Assembly: GCF_900129565.1 (NCBI RefSeq)
Contig: NZ_FQWD01000002.1
Span: 310,001-374,000 of the forward strand
Length of the DNA stretch: 64,000 nt
Reading direction: 5' to 3'
Source: Marisediminitalea aggregata
GTDB taxonomy: Bacteria; Pseudomonadota; Gammaproteobacteria; Enterobacterales; Alteromonadaceae
Shown here: positions 38,033-46,326 of the stretch, piece by piece
Layout: every line of letters begins with the position of its first letter
Numbering within the stretch: the stretch's first letter is position 1
Position numbers and translations under genes: made by a program
Notes under the pieces: model-generated
Told to the model about the DNA's origin: nothing
The model's database searches: none
What the model saw: only the letters and a program-made list of their open reading frames with translations

Positions 38033-38830
38033 TTATCGGGCCCTCTTCAGACTGTCTTTGTCTAAATCGCTATCTTTCAACCCGGTTTTAAATTCGATTT
38101 CATTAATAAACATTGCGGTACTTTTCCCTGTCTGTTCATTAAACATCTCTGAAGTATGCGGACGCCAGTACTGATCGAGATACAACTCGTAGTCATCTAA
38201 GATCAGGGTTTTCAGCAAATCCCCTTTTTTATCGAAGAAGTCCATCTTTAATAAGCGGTAGTGTTCCTGATCGATAAACGCGAGCTGCTTTGAATAACCC
38301 GAAAATTTGTCGACAGGTGTTTGTTCCACCACAAATACCGATTGACCATCAAATTCGTCATCTCGAAGGTAATTGAACGTGTATTTTTCTAATTCAAAGG
38401 ACGCCATGTCTTCGTAAGCAAATTCGCTGCTCATGAAAGGCCCGGACTTATTTTGCGACGCGATGCGTTTCACTCGCTTTACTTTGGGCAGGTACATCCA
38501 TTGATCGTCAGGCGTTAAAGTATTTGAAAAGCTGAGAAACGCCGCACCTTTCACGTCTGCCGGCGAATCAAATACAGTCAGGGATTTGTCTCCCTCGTCA
38601 GCCCGTTCCAACGTATACACGCGCAATTCACGCTCTGATTCTTTACCCCGCGTGTCGCGAAGCACCATAGTGGTAGACGCCACTGTATCTTCCCAGCCGG
38701 AATTGCGTGCTTTACGCTCCGTTGCAATTCGTAAACCTTCGGCTTCATCGGCAATAACCGTTGACGTCGCCACGCTGGTAAAACAAATTGCCAGCAAAGT
38801 GCGCGCAAACACCCGTCCGAATTTAGTCAT
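38033..38830 (-). CDS. LolA-like outer-membrane lipoprotein-sorting protein
   Basis: The 265-residue periplasmic protein has a signal peptide (TLLAICFTSVATSTVIA) and a single LolA/LolB-like beta-sandwich fold of the 'outer membrane lipoprotein-sorting' type. WMYLPKVKRVKRIASQNK and DYELYLDQYWRPHTSEMF are characteristic. Such proteins are usually encoded with an MMPL/RND-type exporter and an outer-membrane protein; here only the outer-membrane partner is adjacent, and no exporter is in the window. It probably carries a lipid or lipophilic cargo across the periplasm. It is distinct from the housekeeping LolA. Confidence 0.8.
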   Translation of the reverse strand: MTKFGRVFARTLLAICFTSVATSTVIADEAEGLRIATERKARNSGWEDTVASTTMVLRDTRGKESERELRVYTLERADEGDKSLTVFDSPADVKGAAFLSFSNTLTPDDQWMYLPKVKRVKRIASQNKSGPFMSSEFAYEDMASFELEKYTFNYLRDDEFDGQSVFVVEQTPVDKFSGYSKQLAFIDQEHYRLLKMDFFDKKGDLLKTLILDDYELYLDQYWRPHTSEMFNEQTGKSTAMFINEIEFKTGLKDSDLDKDSLKRAR

Positions 38831-39150
38831 AGGTAATTCCTTCTTATTATGATGATGCCACTATACCCATTGGCAGCGTAAAGCACCATCGCATCATAGT
38901 AATTCGATGTCACTCAACAACACCCATTGTTTTTTTACTCGTCTCAGTGTAGCCCAGTGTGCCGGAAACAGGGGCTTTGCGCGGACGTTGTATCGGAAAC
39001 TTTCCGAAGCCCTATTCAAAAACGTTTATTTTTTGCGCTCTTTTTCTGTTTCTTCCGTAGTGGTAAGTGTCTGATTTTTCGTATCAGATTTACAAGCACG
39101 GCTAATAAACTTCTACATTCTTCATACTTTTCAACAAATTAACAATAAAT

Positions 39151-39178
39151 TTGCAAAATAAAAAAAAGGATGTAGTAT
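39151..39178 (+). promoter_or_regulatory. predicted sigma-70 promoter of fadE (first copy)
   Basis: TTGCAA at 39,151 and TAGTAT at 39,173 are separated by 16 bases, with an A-rich tract in between. The predicted transcription start is close to 39,185, about 30 bases before the ATG, so the FadR-like site lies just downstream of it. Confidence 0.5.
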
Positions 39179-39189
39179 TAGCCTCACAC

Positions 39190-39206
39190 AACTGGTCAGA
39201 TGAGCG
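39190..39206. promoter_or_regulatory. FadR-like operator in the fadE leader
   Basis: AACTGGTCAGATGAGCG has a complete left half of the FadR palindrome (AACTGGTC-N-GACCAGTT) and matches 4 of 8 positions in the right half. It lies 9-25 bases before the ATG of a fatty-acid oxidation gene, where binding of FadR would block initiation or translation. No fadR gene is in the window. Confidence 0.5.
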
Positions 39207-39214
39207 GATGAGTT

Positions 39215-41455
39215 ATGAGTATCAGAACAAGTTTGAAGAAAGTTTTACCTCCAATTTCAATTACAGAACAGGAAGCACTGGACGCCGGTGATATTTGGCT
39301 GGAGTCGTCTATTTATCGCGGACTGCCTGATATGGAGGCGTTACGTGCAGTTCCTCAAGCCAAGCTGAGTGCTGACGAGCAGGCATTCCTTGATGGCCCT
39401 GTACAGAAATTACTGGAAATGATCGATGATTTTGAATTAAGCAATTCAAAACACATCCCCCAGCACGTGCTGGATTTCCTGGGCGAGAATCGATTCTTTT
39501 CAATGATCATTCCGAAGAAATTCGGTGGCCTGGAGTTCAGCCCTTACGCGAACTCTACTATTGTAGCGACTATCGCTGCTAAGAGTGGCGCACTGGCAGT
39601 TACCGTAATGGTGCCTAACTCGTTAGGCCCGGGTGAACTGTTAATGCACTACGGCACAAAAGAGCAGCAAGACTACTGGTTGCCTCGTTTGTCTGTAGGT
39701 AAAGATATTCCATGTTTCGCACTTACCAGCCCGGAAGCAGGGTCAGATGCCGGCGGCATTCCTGACGCAGCAATCGTGACCAAAGGTCAATGGGAAGGTA
39801 AAGAAGTTATCGGCTTAAAAGTAAGCTGGGACAAGCGTTACATCACACTGGCACCAATCGCAACAGTACTGGGTCTGGCTTTCAAAGTATTCGACCCGGA
39901 CCAGTTACTTGGCGACAAGTTAGAACTGGGTATTACCTGTGCTTTATTACCTAAGTCACACCCAGGTGTGCAACTGGGTAATCGTCACGACCCAATGGGC
40001 GTTCGTTTCTATAACGGTACAACACGTGGTACTGATGTATTCATCCCAATGGATTTCATCATTGGTGGACAGAAGAACATTGGCCGCGGCTGGCAGATGC
40101 TGGTTAGCTGTTTAGGTGCAGGTCGTGGTATCTCATTACCAGCGATGGGTACGGCAACAGCGCAAAGCGCACTGAAATCGACTGCTGAGTACGCGTTTGT
40201 ACGCGAACAGTTTGGTCTGCCAATTGGACGTTTTGAAGGTATTCAGGAAAAACTGGCTGAGATCGCGGGTAAAACGTTCCTGTGTGAATCCATGCGTGTA
40301 CTGACAACCGAAGGCCTGGGTCTTGGACTGAAGCCGTCGGTAGTAACCGCTATAGCGAAATACCACATGACCGAACTTGGTCGCGATGTAATGAACGCAG
40401 CGATGGATGTTCAGGCAGGTAAAGCAATTCAACGTGGTCCTCAAAACACGTTGGCTGCAGGGTACTCTGCACTGCCGATTGCCATCACGGTTGAAGGGGC
40501 AAATATTCTTACCCGTAACCTGATGATTTTCGGTCAGGGCGCGATGCGATGCCACCCATACCTTAAAGAAATGGTTGACCTGATCCACAGCAACGACAAG
40601 AAAGCTGATGGTGAGTTTAACAAAGTACTGCGCAAAACAGTGGGCTTTAGTGTTGGCAATGCATTCCGCAGCCTGTTCAAGAGCTATTTGCCGTTTACTC
40701 GCGGTGCGCAATCGAGTCTGCCTGAAGTACGCAAGTACGAGAAGCGCCTGAACGCCCTGTCGGCAAAGTTGGCGCCTTTGGCTGACTTGTCGCTGGCTGT
40801 ACTGGGCGGCGATCTTAAGAAAGCCGAATTGTTGTCTGCACGTCTGGGCGACATCATGAGCTACCTGTACGGTGCAATGGCGTCGATTCGTTTCTACGAG
40901 CAGCGCATTGAAGACCGTCAGCAAGCTAAGCCGTACTTTGACTACGCTATGCAGTGGTCTTTACAGCAGGCTGAACAAGCGCTGGTTAACTTTGTTCGCA
41001 ACTTCCCGAACACAGCGACTCGCGGTTTGATGCGCTTACTGACCTCTACGTACAGCGGCAGTGTGAGTACTATCAGCGATGACCTGATTCGTGAGTTGTC
41101 ATTGGCAGCACTGCAAGACAACAGCGTAAAAGCGCAGTTGACGCATCTTGTGAAAACAACGCCAAACGATGGTAATGACATCAACGAGCAAGCGTTCAAG
41201 GCTAAGCATGCTGTACTGCCATTACTTGGCAAAGTACAAAAAGCCTTGCGCAAAGAGCCTGTTGTACCGTTCTTATCGTTTGAACACGCATTGAACAAGT
41301 TGCAGGAGCGCGGTGTAATTACTGCTGAAGACGCGGTAGCACTGCACGACTACAACGAGAAACGCAAACTGGCGATTCGCGTGGATGAATTTACGTTTGA
41401 TTTGGAATTACTTTCCTCTGAAGACACAGCGTCAGAAACAAAAGACGCAGCCTAA
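39215..41455 (+). CDS. fadE: acyl-CoA dehydrogenase, FadE type (soluble N-terminus)
   Basis: The 746-residue protein has the long FadE architecture. An N-terminal helical region is followed by the ACAD core with FSMIIPKKFGGLEFSPYANS, CFALTSPEAGSDAGG and VEGANILTRNLMIFGQGAMRCHP, and then the C-terminal DUF1974-type region to the end. It catalyses the first step of fatty-acid beta-oxidation with FAD. E. coli FadE is 814 residues with an N-terminal membrane helix; here the helix is absent, unlike the second copy at 57,077, so this version may be soluble or differently attached. The ATG follows a GGATGA ribosome site. A strong terminator follows, so the gene is probably monocistronic. Confidence 0.94.
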   Translation: MSIRTSLKKVLPPISITEQEALDAGDIWLESSIYRGLPDMEALRAVPQAKLSADEQAFLDGPVQKLLEMIDDFELSNSKHIPQHVLDFLGENRFFSMIIPKKFGGLEFSPYANSTIVATIAAKSGALAVTVMVPNSLGPGELLMHYGTKEQQDYWLPRLSVGKDIPCFALTSPEAGSDAGGIPDAAIVTKGQWEGKEVIGLKVSWDKRYITLAPIATVLGLAFKVFDPDQLLGDKLELGITCALLPKSHPGVQLGNRHDPMGVRFYNGTTRGTDVFIPMDFIIGGQKNIGRGWQMLVSCLGAGRGISLPAMGTATAQSALKSTAEYAFVREQFGLPIGRFEGIQEKLAEIAGKTFLCESMRVLTTEGLGLGLKPSVVTAIAKYHMTELGRDVMNAAMDVQAGKAIQRGPQNTLAAGYSALPIAITVEGANILTRNLMIFGQGAMRCHPYLKEMVDLIHSNDKKADGEFNKVLRKTVGFSVGNAFRSLFKSYLPFTRGAQSSLPEVRKYEKRLNALSAKLAPLADLSLAVLGGDLKKAELLSARLGDIMSYLYGAMASIRFYEQRIEDRQQAKPYFDYAMQWSLQQAEQALVNFVRNFPNTATRGLMRLLTSTYSGSVSTISDDLIRELSLAALQDNSVKAQLTHLVKTTPNDGNDINEQAFKAKHAVLPLLGKVQKALRKEPVVPFLSFEHALNKLQERGVITAEDAVALHDYNEKRKLAIRVDEFTFDLELLSSEDTASETKDAA

Positions 41456-41479
41456 TCCGTACTCAATAAGTACCTGTTT

Positions 41480-41509
41480 GCCGGACGGTTCGCCGTCCGG
41501 CTTTTTTTT
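41480..41509 (+). terminator. rho-independent terminator of fadE
   Basis: A perfect 9-bp stem (GCCGGACGG with CCGTCCGGC) closed by a TTCG tetraloop and followed by eight T residues. Confidence 0.96.
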
Positions 41510-41670
41510 ATCTGCCAAAACCTCAGGTTAAGGCAATAGCTCGCTTTGCTGCCGCTGGCGAATGGTTAAAACTTTACTATGCTTAACCCTAGGCACCAGA
41601 CCTGTTCCTGGCCACTTAAAGCACATGCCACACTAAACAGGGTTTCTCACCGGAAGTAGAAAGAACAACC

Positions 41671-43683
41671 ATGCAGCAAGCCCCAAAACTCTCCAGACTC
41701 AGTACAGTTAATCAGGACGTGGTGGAATTACTTTATTCCAATGTGTTTAACGGCCTGGCCATTACGTTGTTAAGTATTAGTGCTATCACTTTCGGGTTTG
41801 ATTCTGGCAGCGCCCAATACACCAAACAAGTCATTTGGGCAGTAATGCTGGTGCTTTTACTGATAAGAGCGCTCGACGGGGCTTATTGGTTTGTAAAGTT
41901 GAAGCACGCACCCTACTCACCGCGAGCGCCTTTCTATCGTTTTTGTGCCGGTTCGCTTGTGACTGCCGTGCTATGGGCGGCGTTTGGTATAGCTATATTT
42001 CCAACCTTGTCGACCCTTGAAGTCGCGTCCACCATGATCATCATGTCGGCTATGGCCGGGGGCGCGGCAACTGTTTTAGCGCCCAGCCTGCCCTTGGTTA
42101 TAACCTACACCACCATTATGGTTGTGCCCATGTCAATGCGTGCAATTTACGACTTCCGAGATGAATACAATATGCTTGGATTCCTTGGCATGCTGTTCTG
42201 GCTGTCAATGTGTGGCGCGGCTAGCCGAGCCAATATATTTATACTCAGAGCGATCGAGATAAAGCACAAAAATGATGAACTCGTCGAACTCATGCGCAAG
42301 GAACAAAATGAAGTAACACGAGTAAACAAACAGCTGCTTGAGTCAAACCAGAAACTCGACACTGCTAATAACACCCTTGAAAAAGAAGTCCTGCGGCGAA
42401 CCAAAACAATCCACCAGCTATCCAATCTGGACCCACTCACCGGCCTGATGAATCGAACCGCTTTTATGCAACACTTTGAGGGGGTGATTGAACAGTCATT
42501 ACAAAGTAGTAGCCAATTGGCCATCCTCTTTATTGACCTTGATGGGTTTAAACAAATTAACGACAGTTTTGGTCATGAAATCGGTGACGCTGCACTGGAG
42601 CAGGCCGCCAAACAACTGAGTCAGTTTTGCGATAGCCAGTGTGTAGGGCGTTGGGGCGGTGACGAATTCATTATGGTGTTGCCCTACGCCGATGAAGAGA
42701 CCGCTATCGCGGTGGGTCAGGCCGTGCGACGCAGTCTGACGAATATCCAACACGTTAACGGCAATGATGTCAGTCTGGGTGCAACAATAGGGATAGCCAT
42801 TTATCCCGATCACAGTAAAGACGCGGCAACGCTGGTACAACTGGCAGATCTCACCATGTACCAACACAAGCGGGTGACGCCTGGCGTCGTTGGCGTATTT
42901 TCCAGCTTACTGTACGATAAACTCAACGAAGAGCAGCGCCTTCGTGACGGCTTGCGTCAGGCTATTCAGCGGCAGCAATTTCACGTCGTTTATCAGCCTA
43001 TCGTGAATGCGAATGACAGTAGTTTATGGGCCGTCGAAGCATTGGCCAGATGGCAATTTAACGACCAATGGATAAGCCCGGCACTGTTTATTCCGCTGGC
43101 CGAAAAAACCGGGATTATCCACGATATCGGCAATTGGGTTTTACACCGCGCTTGTATTGATACTGCGCAATGGCCAGATGACACACTGGCGGTGTCAGTC
43201 AATGTGTCGGTGCTGCAAATGCTCAGCGATTCCTTTATTCGCCAGGTCGACCAGGCCATCAATAGCTCCGGACTGGCACCGCACCGGTTGCATTTAGAGG
43301 TAACGGAGTCCATCTTCGCCGACGACATGGCTATTCTGACAGACCGCATTGCCGCGCTCAAAGCCCGCCATATTAATATTGCCATTGACGATTTCGGCAC
43401 CGGTTTTTCGTCTCTCAGCCTGTTACAGGCACTGGACTTTGATCTGTTGAAAATTGATCGGGCATTCATTCAACAAATCACTGACGGCAATGACACTATC
43501 GTTCGTGCCACGTTATTAATGGCAAAAGAATTCGGTTGCCGCACGGTTGCCGAAGGTATAGAGACCACCCAACAAGCTGAAGTACTCACTGCCATGGGGG
43601 TCGATTGCTTGCAAGGTTACCTATTTGCCAAACCCCTAGAGAAAAAAGCACTGTTAAAGTGGTACACTGACCGAACTGGCTAG
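41671..43683 (+). CDS. membrane GGDEF-EAL cyclic-di-GMP protein
   Basis: The 670-residue protein has about six N-terminal membrane helices (to about residue 190), a coiled-coil signalling helix (KQLLESNQKLDTANNTLEKE), a GGDEF domain with intact GGDEF at 329-333, and an EAL domain with EAL at 456-458. The EAL domain also has IDDFGTGFSSLSLLQ and VAEGIETTQQ. Both catalytic signatures look complete, so it could both make and break cyclic-di-GMP; no RxxD inhibitory site precedes GGDEF. Cyclic-di-GMP controls exopolysaccharide and biofilm in many bacteria, which would fit the nearby locus, but no link is shown. It has 215 bases upstream after a terminator. Confidence 0.92.
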   Translation: MQQAPKLSRLSTVNQDVVELLYSNVFNGLAITLLSISAITFGFDSGSAQYTKQVIWAVMLVLLLIRALDGAYWFVKLKHAPYSPRAPFYRFCAGSLVTAVLWAAFGIAIFPTLSTLEVASTMIIMSAMAGGAATVLAPSLPLVITYTTIMVVPMSMRAIYDFRDEYNMLGFLGMLFWLSMCGAASRANIFILRAIEIKHKNDELVELMRKEQNEVTRVNKQLLESNQKLDTANNTLEKEVLRRTKTIHQLSNLDPLTGLMNRTAFMQHFEGVIEQSLQSSSQLAILFIDLDGFKQINDSFGHEIGDAALEQAAKQLSQFCDSQCVGRWGGDEFIMVLPYADEETAIAVGQAVRRSLTNIQHVNGNDVSLGATIGIAIYPDHSKDAATLVQLADLTMYQHKRVTPGVVGVFSSLLYDKLNEEQRLRDGLRQAIQRQQFHVVYQPIVNANDSSLWAVEALARWQFNDQWISPALFIPLAEKTGIIHDIGNWVLHRACIDTAQWPDDTLAVSVNVSVLQMLSDSFIRQVDQAINSSGLAPHRLHLEVTESIFADDMAILTDRIAALKARHINIAIDDFGTGFSSLSLLQALDFDLLKIDRAFIQQITDGNDTIVRATLLMAKEFGCRTVAEGIETTQQAEVLTAMGVDCLQGYLFAKPLEKKALLKWYTDRTG

Positions 43684-43708
43684 ATAACCATTAAAAAACG
43701 ACAGCAAC

Positions 43709-44296
43709 ATGGCACAATTGTATTTCTATTATTCGGCAATGAATGCCGGTAAATCGACCTCCTTACTTCAATCCGCCTACAACTACAAAGAAAGAGGAAT
43801 GCGGGCAATCATCTTCACCGCCGCGGTTGATGACAGATACGAAGTGGGCAAAGTCACATCGCGCATTGGATTGCAGGCCGATGCCCAGCTCTATCGCTCC
43901 GAAGACAACCTGTACCAGGCAATATCATTACTCCACAACGAAAAGCCCCTCGACTGCGTGTTTATTGATGAAGCCCAGTTCCTTACCAAAACACAGGTAT
44001 CTGAGCTCATTGAAGTGGTCGATGAACTGGATATCCCGGTATTGGCCTATGGTCTTCGCACCGACTTCCTCGGTGAGACATTCGAAGGCAGCCATTACCT
44101 GCTGGCGTGGGCCGACAAGCTGTTTGAACTCAAAACAGTATGTTACTGCGGGCGCAAGGCTAACTTCGTGGTCAGACTCGACGAAAGTGGCAACGCCGTC
44201 ACCAGCGGAAATCAGGTCGAAATTGGAGGTAATGATCGCTACGAATCCATGTGCCGGAAACACTTCAAGGCACTGGTCTGGGATCGACAGGAATAA
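43709..44296 (+). CDS. tdk: thymidine kinase
   Basis: The 195-residue protein has the type II thymidine kinase pattern: P-loop [10 protein letters not shown] at residues 9-18, [10 protein letters not shown] as the Walker B, and the zinc-binding Cys residues [10 protein letters not shown] and SMCRKHF. It phosphorylates thymidine to dTMP in the salvage pathway. Length matches the usual 190-205. It begins 25 bases after the GGDEF-EAL gene, so the two may be transcribed together, but the functions are unrelated. Confidence 0.96.
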   Translation: MAQLYFYYSAMNAGKSTSLLQSAYNYKERGMRAIIFTAAVDDRYEVGKVTSRIGLQADAQLYRSEDNLYQAISLLHNEKPLDCVFIDEAQFLTKTQVSELIEVVDELDIPVLAYGLRTDFLGETFEGSHYLLAWADKLFELKTVCYCGRKANFVVRLDESGNAVTSGNQVEIGGNDRYESMCRKHFKALVWDRQE

Positions 44297-44467
44297 ACTA
44301 TTCCCCCTGTTAATCACCTTAAATATTATTTATGCTAACTTATCCCCATTGACGCCACCCTGAACATTCAGCGACAGTGAGCTTTCACGTTGACTGCTGA
44401 ATGCTCGATATCGTCACGGGTAATAACGCCGCATGCGGTAGATACAAGTCTAAAAGGAAGCATAGGT

Positions 44468-46048
44468 ATGGTTTTACACAGGATTTCACAGCTGGTTGCA
44501 GGTTTATCACTCTGCGCTGTCACCGCATGCGCGGCTTCTAACCCCACTTCGTCTCAGCTGAACCAGCTCGATTCAGTTATCGACAACGCGCTTACTACAT
44601 TTCACACACCGGGCATGTCGGTGGGCGTAATACACAACGGCAAGGTGCTGTATGCCAAGGGCCGGGGATACCGTCACCTCAACAACAAGCAGCCTGTTAA
44701 TGCTGACACCCTGTTTCGACTAGCCTCAACGTCAAAGGCATTTACTGCTGCGGCACTGGCACTCGCCATCGACGAATTTGATTTAAGTTGGAAAACCCGG
44801 GTTACCGACATACTTCCCGAGTTTCAAATGCAGGATCCCTGGGTAACCAGAGAATTTACCTTGCTGGATCTCCTGACCCACCGCTCAGGGCTCGGCGGTG
44901 GCGCCGGTGACAGCATGCTTTGGCCGGAACCAAGCGGCTTTTCCCGTACAGAGATTATTCATAATTTGCGCTACCTGACGCCCGTTAGTAGCTTTCGCAG
45001 TGAATATGCTTACAGTAATGTTATGTACATTACCGCCGGCGAGGTGGTCGCTGCGCTTTATCAAAAGCCTTACGCTCAGGTGATTCAGGAAAAATTCTTT
45101 ACGCCTCTGGACATGCAGTGTTTCGCCGGCGACCTGACCGATGCCGCACTCAACAATGTCGCCATGAGCTATGGCCATAACGACGAGCGGGGTATTTACG
45201 CGATTCCGCGCAACAGCATCGATGGGCGTGAGCTAGTTTCTGCTGCGGCTGGCGGCATTGTGTGTAACGCCAATGACATGCTCAAGTGGCTGCAAATGTG
45301 GTTAGACAAGGGTTCATCACCCGACGGGCAGCAAATCCTGACACCGGCCCAAATCGAATCCCTCCAGCAGGCCTATACGGTATTGCCGGTATCTGACACC
45401 GAAGAAGAGTGGGATGGCACCTTATTTAAGTCCTACGCACTTGGCTGGCGTCTGTCGGATGTGTCCGGTAAGAAAGTGATTTCTCATACCGGTACCTTGT
45501 CTGGATATCAGGCCTATGTGGCCCTAGTCCCCGAGTTAAATTTAGCGGTCGCAGTACTTAACAATGGTTCTAATTACGGTGCCCGTGGCGCCGTAATGCA
45601 GCATATTCTGAAATCATTTATCAGTCCGTCAGATAATCAGGACTGGGTTCAGCGCTATGTAGACTATCAGGATGAACGAGAGCAACGTTATCTGGCGAAT
45701 TTTGCTCCGCCGTCGGGCTCCGGCGAAGTTATTTTAGATCCCATTGCCTACGCTGGAGATTTTGCCGATACCTGGTTCGGAACCTTGTCGATAACCACTA
45801 AGGCCGATACATTACGCATTGCCTCTGAAAAAATGCCCATGTTAACAGGCTCGCTGGAACCCTTTGAAGATCATACTTTTGTAATACGCTGGGACAATCA
45901 AAATGCCGCCAGTGATGCCTTCATTCACTTTGATGTGAACACACAGCGGCAGGTTACTGGTTTCTCTCTATATCCGTTTACCAACAAAACCAGAGAGAAT
46001 CACGAATATCGTGACATGTACTTCACGGCCAAAGATTCAGAAAATTAA
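44468..46048 (+). CDS. beta-lactamase-fold serine hydrolase, probable lipoprotein
   Basis: About 526 residues. The N-terminus has a lipoprotein-like signal with VTACAAS around Cys21. The class-C beta-lactamase/AmpC-EstB fold follows, with S87-x-x-K90 (ASTSK), Y182-S-N184 and a late HTGTLSGYQ motif as the KTG-box equivalent. The C-terminal 130 residues are a DUF3471-like beta domain. Members include esterases and D-amino-acid peptidases; true beta-lactam resistance is unlikely but not excluded. The frame reaches 44,390, but the ATG at 44,468 has AAAGGAAG upstream, so I start there. Confidence 0.88.
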   Translation: MVLHRISQLVAGLSLCAVTACAASNPTSSQLNQLDSVIDNALTTFHTPGMSVGVIHNGKVLYAKGRGYRHLNNKQPVNADTLFRLASTSKAFTAAALALAIDEFDLSWKTRVTDILPEFQMQDPWVTREFTLLDLLTHRSGLGGGAGDSMLWPEPSGFSRTEIIHNLRYLTPVSSFRSEYAYSNVMYITAGEVVAALYQKPYAQVIQEKFFTPLDMQCFAGDLTDAALNNVAMSYGHNDERGIYAIPRNSIDGRELVSAAAGGIVCNANDMLKWLQMWLDKGSSPDGQQILTPAQIESLQQAYTVLPVSDTEEEWDGTLFKSYALGWRLSDVSGKKVISHTGTLSGYQAYVALVPELNLAVAVLNNGSNYGARGAVMQHILKSFISPSDNQDWVQRYVDYQDEREQRYLANFAPPSGSGEVILDPIAYAGDFADTWFGTLSITTKADTLRIASEKMPMLTGSLEPFEDHTFVIRWDNQNAASDAFIHFDVNTQRQVTGFSLYPFTNKTRENHEYRDMYFTAKDSEN

Positions 46049-46085
46049 TTACATTGATAGATTTTAATTAATTTAACAAAACACA

Positions 46086-46129
46086 GATGCGCTCTATGCT
46101 TTACCCATCAATCACAAGGAGAGCGCATC
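46086..46129 (+). promoter_or_regulatory. 10-bp inverted repeat spanning the ribosome site of the small gene
   Basis: GATGCGCTCT at 46,086-46,095 is perfectly complementary to AGAGCGCATC at 46,120-46,129. The right arm overlaps the AAGGAG Shine-Dalgarno and ends at the base before the ATG at 46,130. As RNA it could hide the ribosome site; as DNA it could be an operator. Confidence 0.7.
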
Positions 46130-46273
46130 ATGGCGACATTCATTAAACAGATCATTAGTAAACCAACAACAAAGGGCACATCTGGTAAACCTGTCGAGTG
46201 TAACTACAGTAATAACTACTATGGCGATCAGGTATGCAGGCCTGCCAACCCGGCTGCGACTGATAACCGCTAA
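46130..46273 (+). CDS. 47-residue small protein, unknown function
   Basis: ATG 46,130 is preceded by AAGGAG with an 8-base spacer, which makes this short frame credible. The peptide starts MATFIKQIISKPTTKG and its second half has CNYSNNYYGDQVC, rich in Tyr/Asn with two cysteines nine residues apart. It has no signal peptide or membrane helix. I do not recognise a family. It stands between the serine hydrolase gene and the convergent beta-propeller gene. Candidate explanations are a small regulatory protein, a toxin-like peptide or a modified-peptide precursor; no modification enzyme is adjacent (the tryptophan halogenases are 5 kb away), so no function is claimed. Confidence 0.62.
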   Translation: MATFIKQIISKPTTKGTSGKPVECNYSNNYYGDQVCRPANPAATDNR

Positions 46274-46326
46274 GCATTAACCTCAATCACGGTCATTCAG
46301 TCGTAGACAAACAACAATAAAACCCG

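Larger units (their letters stand above)
38831..39214. promoter_or_regulatory. divergent promoter region between LolA-like gene and fadE
   Basis: A 384-base gene-free region. It holds a perfect 15-bp dyad (TCGGAAA-C-TTTCCGA) at 38,993-39,007, which could be an operator, and a long AT-rich tract near 39,120-39,170 that leads into the fadE promoter. A 71-codon frame at 38,927-39,142 has no ribosome site and looks non-coding. Confidence 0.55.

Noticed and set aside
38927..39142. 71-codon frame in the fadE upstream region
   Set aside because: No ribosome site, no recognisable protein pattern, and it covers AT-rich sequence close to the promoter, so it is likely chance.
44468..46048. True class C beta-lactamase (antibiotic resistance)
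   Set aside because: The catalytic motifs fit the wide serine-hydrolase family, and the extra C-terminal domain and lipoprotein signal are unlike AmpC, so a resistance call is not supported.
46130..46273. Small peptide as a halogenated RiPP precursor acted on by the two tryptophan halogenases
   Set aside because: The peptide contains no tryptophan, is 5 kb away in a separate transcription unit, and no maturation or export gene is adjacent.
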